A stretch of 56,154 nt of DNA from MGBC114844 sp910585855 (lineage in GTDB: Bacteria > Bacillota > Clostridia > Lachnospirales > Lachnospiraceae). The stretch's first letter is position 1. Every line of letters starts with the position of its first letter. This document shows positions 8,290 through 16,260 of this stretch, one piece after another. The notes beneath the pieces are model-generated. The model worked only from the letters and a program-made list of their open reading frames with translations. It was not told the DNA's origin and searched no databases. Where the stretch lies: assembly GCA_965646165.1 (NCBI GenBank), contig CBFFYP010000019.1, positions 1 through 56,154 on the forward strand. The letters are read 5' to 3'. The translations under genes were made by a program, and so were the position numbers.

Positions 8290-9405
8290 TCAAACAGCAG
8301 CATTGGCATTAAAATTGACTGGAAGAATCAAATAGATATAATTTTCTTCTTTATCTCGAATAATGCAAGGTGCTTTGGCATTAACCAAATACAGTGTTAT
8401 TTCTTCTTCATCAATGGCTCGAAGGGAATCAATTAAAAACTTGGGGTTAAATCCAATCATAATGTCCTTTCCTTCCTTCTGAATATTAATTCTTTCATTC
8501 ATAGAACCAACAGAAGAATTAATTTTTAATTCCATTTCATTATCTGTAATATTTAAAATAATCGGTTTTTTCTCTCCTTCTTTTACTAGAAGAGTTGCAC
8601 GATCGATACAGTTTAGCATTTCTTTTTTATTGATTTTTACTTTTGTTTCATAGTCAGTGGAGAGCATCTGGTTTACTTTAAAGTATTCCCCTTCAATCAA
8701 TCTGGAAATAACAATGGTATGATAAAATTCAAATAAAATGTGATTTGTCGTAAAATAAATATGAACTTCATCTTCCAAATTGCCTGTTAAAATTTTACTG
8801 ACTTCTGATAATGTTTTACCCGGAACAACTACTTTTATCGTTTCATAGGATTCTTTTAAAATAGTATTCCGAATAGAAATTCGATGTCCATCAAGAGAAA
8901 CGACTTTTAAAGCTGTTTCATTTATCTCGAATAATTCTCCAGTTAATAATTTATTACTGTCGTTGTCACTAATCGAAAAAATTGTTTTTTGTATTAATTC
9001 TTTTAAAGTAAACTGGGAAAGACAAATATATTGTGATTTTTCAATATAAGGCAATTTAGGAAAATCATCTCCTTGTTTCCCAGAGATACTAAACTTTGCT
9101 TTTTCACATGTAATATTTATAACGAAATCTTCCTTACTTTCTATAACAACATCACTGTCAGGAAGTTTACGGATAATTTCAGCAAAGATTTTGGCATTTA
9201 AAGCAATTATTCCTTTTTGTTCAATTTCACCCAGTACAATAGTTTCAATTCCTAGTTCCATATTGTTTGCCATTAATTTGATTTTGTTAGCTGAAGCATC
9301 CAATAGCATACATTCTAATATAGGCATAGTAGTTTTGGTGGAAACTGCTTTTGATACAATATTTACTGCATTGAGTAAGTTCGTTTTGCTGCAAACAATC
9401 TTCAT
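8290..9405 (-). CDS. dnaN: DNA polymerase III subunit beta (sliding clamp)
   Basis: DnaN forms the ring-shaped dimer that tethers the replicative polymerase to DNA. The 371 residues begin MKIVCSKTNLLNAVNIVSKAV and end in the clamp's C-terminal strand (YLILPVNFNA). The three-fold repeated clamp fold is inferred from family and length. The ATG at 9405 has GAAGGAG upstream. The spacer between that Shine-Dalgarno site and the ATG is itself a DnaA box (9406-9414), so DnaA could affect both replication and dnaN expression. It is transcribed away from oriC, downstream of dnaA. Confidence 0.96.
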   Translation of the reverse strand: MKIVCSKTNLLNAVNIVSKAVSTKTTMPILECMLLDASANKIKLMANNMELGIETIVLGEIEQKGIIALNAKIFAEIIRKLPDSDVVIESKEDFVINITCEKAKFSISGKQGDDFPKLPYIEKSQYICLSQFTLKELIQKTIFSISDNDSNKLLTGELFEINETALKVVSLDGHRISIRNTILKESYETIKVVVPGKTLSEVSKILTGNLEDEVHIYFTTNHILFEFYHTIVISRLIEGEYFKVNQMLSTDYETKVKINKKEMLNCIDRATLLVKEGEKKPIILNITDNEMELKINSSVGSMNERINIQKEGKDIMIGFNPKFLIDSLRAIDEEEITLYLVNAKAPCIIRDKEENYIYLILPVNFNANAAV

Positions 9406-9691
9406 TGTTGATAACTCCTTCCGGTGCGCACGCCCTTATATATACAGGTAGGGATGGTATTAATTAATAGTATTAATAGTAGGGGATGTTGATATGTTGA
9501 TAACTCTTAAAAACCCTTTATTTTAGGGCGTTTGAAGTGTTATTTGTATGTTGATAACTATGTTGATAAGATGTTGATAACATTGGAGTTTTCAACACTA
9601 TAAAAATGGAAAAAATTTACAAATAAGTTATCAACACGTTATCAACATAGTTATCAACACACTTATCAACATAGTTTTGTGTATAAAATTG
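9406..9691. other. oriC: oriC, dnaA-dnaN intergenic part: DnaA boxes, GC cluster and DnaA-trio-like repeats
   Basis: Nine exact TGTTGATAA/TTATCAACA boxes are visible. Reading as TGTTGATAA: 9406, 9495, 9549, 9561, 9572. Reading as TTATCAACA: 9628, 9639, 9651, 9663. A one-mismatch box (TGTTGATAT) lies at 9487. Beside it is a short GC cluster (GGGGA, 9482-9486). Next, towards dnaN, come consecutive TAA/TAG/TAT triplets (9465-9482), resembling the DnaA-trio elements of the bacterial basal unwinding system. AT-rich DNA continues to about 9440. The order dnaA end, boxes, GC cluster, trios, dnaN matches the Bacillus subtilis unwinding region. Strand opening here is inference. Confidence 0.85.
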
Positions 9692-11068
9692 TCATCCCCA
9701 AGGATTAATCTTCTTTTTTAGTATATCTACAGTGTTTCTTACACTTTCATCGTTGATTAAATCTTTCTCAATTTTTCTGCAACCACTGATTACGGTAGAG
9801 TGATTACGTTTTCCAAGAAATAACCCAATCTGTTTTAATGGCATATCAATAAAAGCACGGCATAGATACATAACGATCTGCCGTGGATACACCCATTCTT
9901 TAATTCTCTTTTGAGATATAATATCTGCGGGTGTAATATCAAAATGTTCTGCTACAATTTGCAAAATCAATTCAGGTGTAATTTCTTGGGCTTCACTTAG
10001 TGAAATGGAATCCTTTAAAACTTCCTCTGCCAGTTCTACAGTTAATTTCCGATTGTATAAAGAGGAATAGGCATGAAGTTTTGTTAATGCTCCTTCTAGT
10101 TCACGAATATTGGACTTAATATTGTTTGCGATATATTCAATAACATCATTATCAATTCTATAATTCTCGAGTTCAGCCTTTTTATGAAGGATTGCCATTC
10201 GGGTTTCATAATTCGGGGATTGAATATCAACAGTAAGTCCCCATTCAAAGCGGGAACGAAGACGTTCCTCAAGTGTTTCGATATCTTTTGGCGGTTTGTC
10301 AGAGGATATAATAATTTGTTTTTTCGATTCGTGGAGTGCATTAAAAGTATGGAAAAATTCTTCCTGTGTCGCTTCTTTCCCTATAATAAACTGAATATCA
10401 TCAATCAGCAAAACATCTACATTACGATACTTTTCTCGAAATTGAATCGTAGAAATATCGTCTTTTTTACGGATTGCGTCGATAATTTCATTGGTAAATT
10501 TCTCACTAGTTACATAAAGAACTCTAGATTTCGAGTTCTTCTCTAATATAAAATGCGCAATAGAATGCATAAGATGTGTTTTTCCCAGTCCAACGCCTCC
10601 ATAGATAAAGAGAGGATTGTAGATTTCTCCTGGAGATTCGGCAACTGCCAGAGAGGCAGCATGAGCAAAGCTATTATTTGTACCTACCACAAATGTATCG
10701 AAAGTATAGCGAGGGTTTAAATTCGCTGTTAAAATATTGCTGTTTAAATCTTCCGAAAAAGCAGCAGCACCTTTTCCGACTTCAGAAGCGTTTTTCTCCG
10801 CTCTTAAAATATCATCCGGTTTTATGAAGTGCAGTTGATAGGAAATTCCGGTTATTTCTCCAATTGTTACAGTAAATTGCTTGGAGTATTTTTTTTCAAT
10901 ATAACTGGCATGGATTTCATCTGTGGCAAGTATAGTTAAGGTATCTTCTTTGATATCATGAACCTTTAACGGTTTCAGCCATGTATTGAAGGAAACATCG
11001 GAAATATCATATTCTTTTTTCATTGTTTCCAGAATCTCATCCCATTTTTCAATGATTATGTTACTCAT
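9692..11068 (-). CDS. dnaA: Chromosomal replication initiator DnaA
   Basis: DnaA binds boxes at oriC, oligomerizes with ATP and opens the duplex. I place the start at the ATG giving MSNIIIEKW (458 residues), because AGAGGAG lies just upstream. An upstream ATG would add 33 atypical residues encoded by the leader hairpin. Domain I covers residues 1-80. The AAA+ domain has Walker A GGVGLGKT (157-164) and Walker B LLIDDIQF. Domain IV ends in the signature GKRNHSTVISGCRKI. The usual signature is RDHTTV, so Asp is replaced by Asn and Thr by Ser. The boxes here are mostly TTATCAACA rather than TTATCCACA. DnaA-box clusters lie on both sides, suggesting autoregulation. Confidence 0.97.
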   Translation of the reverse strand: MSNIIIEKWDEILETMKKEYDISDVSFNTWLKPLKVHDIKEDTLTILATDEIHASYIEKKYSKQFTVTIGEITGISYQLHFIKPDDILRAEKNASEVGKGAAAFSEDLNSNILTANLNPRYTFDTFVVGTNNSFAHAASLAVAESPGEIYNPLFIYGGVGLGKTHLMHSIAHFILEKNSKSRVLYVTSEKFTNEIIDAIRKKDDISTIQFREKYRNVDVLLIDDIQFIIGKEATQEEFFHTFNALHESKKQIIISSDKPPKDIETLEERLRSRFEWGLTVDIQSPNYETRMAILHKKAELENYRIDNDVIEYIANNIKSNIRELEGALTKLHAYSSLYNRKLTVELAEEVLKDSISLSEAQEITPELILQIVAEHFDITPADIISQKRIKEWVYPRQIVMYLCRAFIDMPLKQIGLFLGKRNHSTVISGCRKIEKDLINDESVRNTVDILKKKINPWG

Positions 11069-11098
11069 GGTTACACTCCTCTTTTTAATGACATAAAA

Positions 11099-11143
11099 AA
11101 CCAGCAGAAAATCAGATGATTTTCGTATTTTTTTATGCTGGTT
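11099..11143 (-). promoter_or_regulatory. Hairpin in the dnaA 5' leader
   Basis: An outer 8-bp stem (11099-11106 with 11136-11143) encloses an inner inverted repeat (11107-11114 with 11117-11124). It lies between the dnaA promoter and the Shine-Dalgarno site. A role in translation or mRNA stability is inference. Confidence 0.5.
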
Positions 11144-11173
11144 CTGACATTTTATCGAAACGTACATACCTAT

Positions 11174-11202
11174 ATTTTATACCAATGTGCGGTTTTTTTC
11201 AA
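11174..11202 (-). promoter_or_regulatory. Probable dnaA promoter
   Basis: On the - strand, -35 TTGAAA (11202-11197), a 17-bp spacer and -10 TAAAAT (11179-11174), about 105 nt upstream of the chosen dnaA start. DnaA boxes begin about 160 bp further upstream. Confidence 0.6.
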
Positions 11203-11361
11203 GAATTAAATGAAAAGTAAATAGGTAAATATATTTTTTTTTCTTTTATTCAGAGCGTTTTCTCTTGACAAACGACAGATTATGCGGTATCTTTAAACAT
11301 CACTACAAAAATAGTATAATAGGAATTAAAAAAATAGAATATTTTTAGCAATAAAAAAATG

Positions 11362-11722
11362 TGTTGATAATGTTGATATCTTTCAGTTGAGTTATCAACA
11401 CTCTGTTGATACGATGTTGATAAAATGTTGATAACGTGTTGATATCTTTTTCAAATTTTCAAATTTTTCAGTATTGGTAAGTGTTAGTTTTGTTCATAAA
11501 GTTATCAACACTATCAACATTTCATTTTTTTTATCCACACTGATATGTTGATAACGTGTTGATAACTTTTTTCTACATATAGATTTAAAATAATTTTTTT
11601 AAATAATGTTGATAACTATGTTGATAAAATGTTGATAATTTTTTCATCATGTCGAAAAACATTGAATTTTAGCGGAATATACAGTGTTGATACTGTTTAT
11701 AAAGTTATCAACACTATCAACA
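11362..11722. other. oriC: oriC, upstream DnaA-box cluster
   Basis: Twelve exact boxes lie in about 360 bp. As TGTTGATAA: 11362, 11415, 11426, 11546, 11557, 11607, 11619, 11630. As TTATCAACA: 11392, 11502, 11705. One consensus TTATCCACA lies at 11531. Several one-mismatch boxes (11371, 11404, 11437, 11511, 11695, 11714) fill the gaps. Box spacings of 11-12 bp (11415/11426, 11546/11557, 11607/11619/11630) place boxes on one helical face. This corresponds to the incAB side of a bipartite Firmicute origin. Confidence 0.9.
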
Positions 11723-12136
11723 TCATACGTTTACTAGATTTCTTTAATTGAAAGATTGTTGAAAAACTAAGCAAAATTTGAAAAATTTAAAAGACTTAAT
11801 GTATTATAAAACAGTACAAAAATACCTTTTAAAAGACGTCATATTAGAAAAATAGGTTATGTTTTCAAATAGAAAAAAATTCGATTAGTCTAAAAATGCC
11901 GAAATATCAACAAAATTGGATATAAGGACAGTTAAAAACATAGGAGTAAAATCGACTAAAAATGCAGTTATCTGACGTCATACTAATTTAAAATAAAAAA
12001 TTAATTTTTAATTTAAAAGTCATCTGATCTTTTATAGGGGAATATTGAAAGCGGAAGGAAGGCTAATAAATTACATTTTGTGTCTGATTTGAGAAAATCT
12101 TGTTGGAAAAATAAATTTCCATAAATTTTTTGGATA
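11723..12136. other. AT-rich, gene-free segment next to oriC
   Basis: No gene is supported. The sequence is strongly AT-rich. It contains two GACGTCAT sites (11835 and 11974), and two related stretches reading CGA-CTAAAAATGC-like sequence (about 11882-11899 and 11951-11966). Whether these are origin accessory sites is unknown. Confidence 0.45.
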
Positions 12137-13067
12137 GGGGACGCCAGATTGGAAAACGATGGACAGCCTGCTGTTCCACGTTTCCAAAAAGTAAGAAGTT
12201 CTAAGACTTCTGCATTTCTGTTTGTCCAACCGGACAGACTGGAGCGCAATTCGCCCACATGGTAGCCAAAATGAAACAGCTATCCCAAACAATTCCACCT
12301 GCCACAAAAAATCGCTTCTCAGAACATAAGTGGGCTAAACACGCTCCTTTTTTTTCACACACTGCATGGAAGCAGTATGTGAAAAAAATCTTAGATTTTT
12401 GAGCAGAAGTCAAGAACTTCTAACTTTTTTCCAAAGTCACTGCAGGCTGTCCACCGTTTTCCAATCTGGCTGTTTTTTGACCCCGAAACAAAAAAGAATT
12501 TTATCTGAACTTTTATGTTTCATAAGAATTTTTAAAATGTAGCAGAGAAAAGATATAAATTAGAAATTTTTATTTCATATCATAAATTATTATTGCTTGA
12601 ATTCAGTGAAAGAAACTTCTTTCCTACAAAAAGCTTAATTAAAGAAAAATAAATTTCAATTAGACTTTTGGATAAAGGATGCATTTTTTGTTAAATAACA
12701 ATCATTTCTTGTTTTTTGTACGGAAGCCAAGAAACAGCCAGATGCGAAAACCCTAGACAGTTTGCAGTGACTTTGGAAAAAAGTTAGAAGTTCTTGACTT
12801 CTGCTCAAAAATCTAAGATTTTTTTCACATACTGCTTCCATGCAGGGTATGCAAAAAAAGGGGCGTGTTTAGCCCGTATGGAAGGGAAGTTGTTTTGTTG
12901 TGGTAGATAGCATCCTTTGGTATGCTTGTTCTGTTTTGGCTGTTATGAGGGCGAATTGCGCCCCGGTCTGTCTGGTTGGATGCACTGTCATGCAGAAGTC
13001 TTAGAACTTCTTGCTTTTTGGAAACCGGAACAGCAAACTGTCTAGGGTTTTCGCATCTGGCGTCCTC
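12137..13067. repeat. Composite palindromic element C3 (A2 module plus inverted A2 module)
   Basis: It is bounded by GGGGACGCC (12137-12145) and GGCGTCCTC (13059-13067). The left A2 module has 28-nt arms (12144-12171 and 12442-12469, one mismatch). The right inverted A2 module has perfectly complementary 28-nt arms (12738-12765 and 13033-13060) whose sequence differs from the left pair. Both cores carry the A/T-based inner hairpin (TTTTTTCACA...TGTGAAAAAA type) and GGGCGAATTGCGCCCC-like motifs. It fills the space between oriC and rpmH. Several ORFs of 60-80 codons in it are by-products of the palindromes. Confidence 0.85.
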
Positions 13068-13105
13068 CATTCAAAAGACTTATTGAAGAAAAATAAAATT
13101 TCTAC

Positions 13106-13134
13106 TTGACTTATATAGGATTAATCCCTATAAT
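13106..13134 (+). promoter_or_regulatory. Promoter of the rpmH operon
   Basis: -35 TTGACT (13106-13111), a 17-bp spacer and -10 TATAAT (13129-13134), a near-consensus sigma-A promoter about 70 nt upstream of rpmH. Confidence 0.85.
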
Positions 13135-13207
13135 TGAAATGGTATTTTTTGAGCAGAAATTATGAAACCTTAGTATAGAAAAGGTGATTTGAAGGAGGTG
13201 TTGTGAA

Positions 13208-13342
13208 ATGAAAATGACATTTCAGCCGAAGAAGAAATCTAGAGCAAGAGTTCATGGATTTCGAGCTAGAATGAGTAGTGCAGGTGGAAGAAAAGTTTTG
13301 GCTGCCAGAAGAGCAAAAGGAAGAAAGAAGTTATCAGCATAG
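13208..13342 (+). CDS. rpmH: 50S ribosomal protein L34
   Basis: A 44-residue, extremely basic protein starting MKMTFQPKKKSRARVHGFR and ending GRKKLSA, the standard L34 sequence and length. It binds 23S rRNA in the large subunit. AAGGAGGTG precedes the ATG. As in most bacteria it is the first gene diverging from dnaA, followed by rnpA. A hairpin terminator or attenuator directly after the stop likely makes rpmH mRNA more abundant than the downstream genes. Confidence 0.97.
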   Translation: MKMTFQPKKKSRARVHGFRARMSSAGGRKVLAARRAKGRKKLSA

Positions 13343-13366
13343 GCCGCATATTTGTGGCCTTTTCTT
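13341..13366 (+). terminator. Terminator/attenuator after rpmH
   Basis: An 8-bp stem with one G-T pair (13341-13348 with 13353-13360), followed by TTTTCTTCT. Confidence 0.7.
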
Positions 13367-13499
13367 CTATCTAAGATTCTAGAGCTGCACTAAGATTTTA
13401 GAATTATAAAAAATGGTTTTGGGGATATAGTTTTGCAAAGGTAAAAAATTGGGTAGAAATTGAGTTTAACATTTTTAGTGGAATAAAGAGGTGATTCGT

Positions 13500-13844
13500 A
13501 TGGAATCATTAAAAAAGAATCGTGATTTTCAGATTGTTTATAAAAAAGGAAAATCCTATGCAAATCGATATCTGGTGATGTATCTGCTGGAAAATAAATT
13601 GAATAAAAATCGTATTGGCATTTCGGTCAGTAAAAAAGTTGGGAATAGTGTTGTTCGGCATAGAATAAAACGGCTTATTAAAGAAAGCTGCCGATTAAAA
13701 GATAGAAATTTTGCACAAGGTTATGATATAATAATAATAGCCCGAACAACAGCCAAAGAAAAAAGTTATCAGCAAATAGAAAGTGCAATTACTCATTTAG
13801 CAAAACTGCATCATATTATAGTAGATCCAGCAGAAAAAAAATGA
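13500..13844 (+). CDS. rnpA: Ribonuclease P protein component
   Basis: The protein cofactor of RNase P, which matures tRNA 5' ends with the RnpB RNA (not in this window). With the ATG at 13500 it has 114 residues. An in-frame GTG at 13491 overlaps the Shine-Dalgarno site (AAGAGGTG) and is rejected. The family signature is seen in SVSKKVGNSVVRHRIKRLIKE. It lies between rpmH and yidD, the conserved order. Confidence 0.95.
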   Translation: MESLKKNRDFQIVYKKGKSYANRYLVMYLLENKLNKNRIGISVSKKVGNSVVRHRIKRLIKESCRLKDRNFAQGYDIIIIARTTAKEKSYQQIESAITHLAKLHHIIVDPAEKK

Positions 13845-13860
13845 AAAGAGATGGTTAATC

Positions 13861-14085
13861 TTGAAAAATGGACTCAAATGTTTTTTAATTTTTGGAATAA
13901 AAGTATACAGGAAATATTTATCGCCTCTTAAGGTTCAGACACATTGCATTTATACACCAACCTGCTCAAAATACGCAATGGAAGCGATTGAAAAATACGG
14001 ACCATTAAAAGGCAGCTTTTTGGCATGTAAAAGGATTTTAAGATGTAATCCTTTTGCTGAAGGCGGGTATGATCCTGTTCCGTGA
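13861..14085 (+). CDS. yidD: Membrane protein insertion efficiency factor YidD
   Basis: A 74-residue YidD family protein that supports YidC-dependent membrane insertion. The family cysteine core is present (TPTCSKYAMEAIEKYG, then ACKRILRCNPFAEGGYDPVP), after an N-terminal amphipathic or membrane-associated helix and YRKYLSPL. The start is a TTG, with a GAG-containing purine stretch 10 nt upstream. It begins 17 nt after rnpA and precedes yidC. Confidence 0.93.
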   Translation: MKNGLKCFLIFGIKVYRKYLSPLKVQTHCIYTPTCSKYAMEAIEKYGPLKGSFLACKRILRCNPFAEGGYDPVP

Positions 14086-14125
14086 CTGTTATTTTTAAAG
14101 AAGTCCGGATAAAAGGAGGATACAC

Positions 14126-15403
14126 ATGGTATATACAGTACTTACACAAAGCAGTACATTTTTAATTGGTGATATTGCAAAGCTGCTGGGTGTTATAATG
14201 GATGCTCTGTTTGAATTTACAACAATTTTTGGTGTAACAAATATCGGTTTATCCATTATTTTATTTACATTGATTGTGAAACTTCTTATGTTTCCTCTTA
14301 CGATTAAACAACAGAAGTTTTCTAAAATTTCGTCTATTATGCAGCCTGAATTACAGGCAATTCAAAAAAGGTATAAAGGGAAAAATGATCAGGAATCTAT
14401 GATGCGGATGAATGAGGAAACAAAAGCAGTTTATGCAAAGTATGGAACATCACCTACCGGCGGATGTCTTCAGCTTTTGATTCAGCTTCCGATTTTATAT
14501 GCATTGTTTCGGGTTATTAATAATATTCCGGCTTATGTTGGTTCGGTAAAGGAAGTTTTTTTAAATATTGTAACACCGCTGATGCAGCAGGATGGTTTTT
14601 TAGAAAAAATTACAGAATTTGCTTCAAAATATGGAATGGGGAATTATGATTTTACACAGTCAAATTATGTAATTGATTTATTGTATCGTTTTACTGGAGC
14701 AGAATGGCTTCAGTTAGAGGAAACCTTTCCTTCTCTTGCTACTACCATTGCTGAGAATTCAGCAAGAATTACACAGATGAATACATTTTTAGGGTTAGAT
14801 TTGGCATCTGCACCGGGATTTGCTTTAACACCAGCTTTGCTGATTCCAGTTTTGGCTGGATTAAGCCAATGGTATAGTGCAAAAATTATGCAGACAAATC
14901 AACCGGAAGAGGCAAATACATCTGGAGAAGATGAAAATCCAATGGCACAATCAATGAAAATGATGACAACAACAATGCCATTAATTTCCGCATTTTTTTG
15001 TATTTCGATGCCATGTGGTTTGGGTGTGTACTGGATTGCTACCAGTGTAGTTCAAATTATTCAGCAGTTAGGAATTAATTATTATTTTAATCATACCGAT
15101 ATAGAAAAACTGATTGCCAAAAACGTAGAAAAGGCAAATCAAAAAAGAGCAAAAAAGGGTCTTCCGCCTCAAAAAGTGTCAAAAGCAGCCAGTATAAATG
15201 CAAAAAATTTGAATATGGCAGGGGATAAGCTGGCAAGAGCAGAGGAATTAAAGAAAAAACAGCGGGATTTAGAGGAGAAATATCAAAAGATGCAGGAAGC
15301 AACCGAATATTATAACAAGGGATTAGCAAAGCCGGGAAGTTTGTCTGCAAAAGCAAATATGGTGCAGCAGTATAATGAGAAAAACGAGAAGAAAAAGAAG
15401 TAA
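14126..15403 (+). CDS. yidC: Membrane protein insertase YidC/Oxa1
   Basis: A 425-residue YidC/Oxa1/Alb3 family insertase. The conserved first long helix and hairpin (LSIILFTLIVKLLMFPLTIKQQKFSKISSIMQPELQAIQ, shortened here to key region 45-85) hold the hydrophilic-groove region. Later helices include GGCLQLLIQLPILYALFRV and GLGVYWIATSVVQIIQQ. The C-terminal tail (about 330-425) is very basic, with coiled-coil potential, and could contact ribosomes. There is no signal-peptidase II lipobox, unlike Bacillus SpoIIIJ. AAAAGGAGG precedes the ATG. Confidence 0.95.
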   Translation: MVYTVLTQSSTFLIGDIAKLLGVIMDALFEFTTIFGVTNIGLSIILFTLIVKLLMFPLTIKQQKFSKISSIMQPELQAIQKRYKGKNDQESMMRMNEETKAVYAKYGTSPTGGCLQLLIQLPILYALFRVINNIPAYVGSVKEVFLNIVTPLMQQDGFLEKITEFASKYGMGNYDFTQSNYVIDLLYRFTGAEWLQLEETFPSLATTIAENSARITQMNTFLGLDLASAPGFALTPALLIPVLAGLSQWYSAKIMQTNQPEEANTSGEDENPMAQSMKMMTTTMPLISAFFCISMPCGLGVYWIATSVVQIIQQLGINYYFNHTDIEKLIAKNVEKANQKRAKKGLPPQKVSKAASINAKNLNMAGDKLARAEELKKKQRDLEEKYQKMQEATEYYNKGLAKPGSLSAKANMVQQYNEKNEKKKK

Positions 15404-15432
15404 AGGATTGGAATGAAGGGGAGGATTTTCAA

Positions 15433-16140
15433 ATGATGGATTATGTTGAAGTTACAGGAAAAACAGTTGACGAAGCGATTAATAATGCCCTTGACCAGTT
15501 AAATTTGACAAGTGATAAATTGGAGTATGAAGTACTTGACAGGGGAAGTTCAGGATTTCTTGGGTTGATAAACAGTAAGCCAGCACGAATTAAGGCACGT
15601 AAAAAGCTGACATTAGAGGACAAGGCAAGTGAATTTTTGGATAAAGTTTTTTCTGCTATGAAACTTCAAGTGGAGGTTGCAGTTGAGTATCAGCCGGAAG
15701 AGAATACAATGTTAATTGAATTGACAGGGGAAGAGATGGGTGTTTTAATTGGAAAACGTGGACAAACATTGGATTCTTTACAATATCTAACAGGACAAGT
15801 AGTAAATCGAGAAACAGAGGACTATATTCGAGTTAAAATTGATACAGAAAATTATCGGGAACGAAGACGAGAAACGCTAGAGCATCTGGCAAAAAATATT
15901 GCTTATAAAGTAAAGAGAACGAAGAGAAATGTAGCATTAGAGCCTATGAATCCCTATGAAAGACGAGTGATTCATTCGGCTTTGCAGAATGATCGCTATG
16001 TGTGTACAAAGAGTGAAGGAGAAGAACCTTACCGGCATGTAATTATAATGTTAAAACGTCCAGAGAAAGAAAACCGCTGGCAGAAAAATAATTACAATCG
16101 AACTTCCCCTTCAAATCGAAGTGAACGAAATGAAGCATAG
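15433..16140 (+). CDS. jag: RNA-binding protein Jag/KhpB
   Basis: A 235-residue protein with the complete Jag architecture: an N-terminal Jag-N domain (1-55), a linker, a KH domain with the GKRG loop at 107-110, and an R3H domain (NPYERRVIHSALQ, about 174-186), with a polar tail. KhpB acts with KhpA as an RNA chaperone linked to cell elongation in Gram-positives. GGGGAGG precedes tandem ATG codons. It lies 29 nt after yidC, and a strong terminator hairpin follows. Confidence 0.94.
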   Translation: MMDYVEVTGKTVDEAINNALDQLNLTSDKLEYEVLDRGSSGFLGLINSKPARIKARKKLTLEDKASEFLDKVFSAMKLQVEVAVEYQPEENTMLIELTGEEMGVLIGKRGQTLDSLQYLTGQVVNRETEDYIRVKIDTENYRERRRETLEHLAKNIAYKVKRTKRNVALEPMNPYERRVIHSALQNDRYVCTKSEGEEPYRHVIIMLKRPEKENRWQKNNYNRTSPSNRSERNEA

Positions 16141-16207
16141 ATTTCGTTGTTGACTGAATTGTGAATCAAGTAGGAGAAAATCTTTTCTTCTACTCGTGTG
16201 CATAAGT

Positions 16208-16242
16208 AAACAGCCGCCATGGAAAGATATGGCGGCTGTTTT
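16208..16242 (+). terminator. Terminator after jag
   Basis: A perfect 13-bp stem (16208-16220 with 16229-16241) rich in GC, an 8-nt loop and a short T run. It lies just upstream of the mnmE start, so it may act as an attenuator for mnmE-mnmG. Confidence 0.8.
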
Positions 16243-16260
16243 AGATTGGAGTGGCGGAAA

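Noticed and set aside
7969..8335. Two overlapping ORFs upstream of dnaN (68 and 65 codons)
   Set aside because: They run through the linker and inverted B module of element C2 and into the antisense of dnaN. No Shine-Dalgarno site or family match.
11069..11167. 33-codon N-terminal extension of dnaA
   Set aside because: It covers the leader hairpin and extends nearly to the -10 element. AGAGGAG directly precedes the MSN start and family length fits.
11650..11656. TGTCGAA, a Spo0A-box match within oriC
   Set aside because: A single 7-bp match in AT-rich DNA is expected by chance, and there is no other evidence for Spo0A control in the window.
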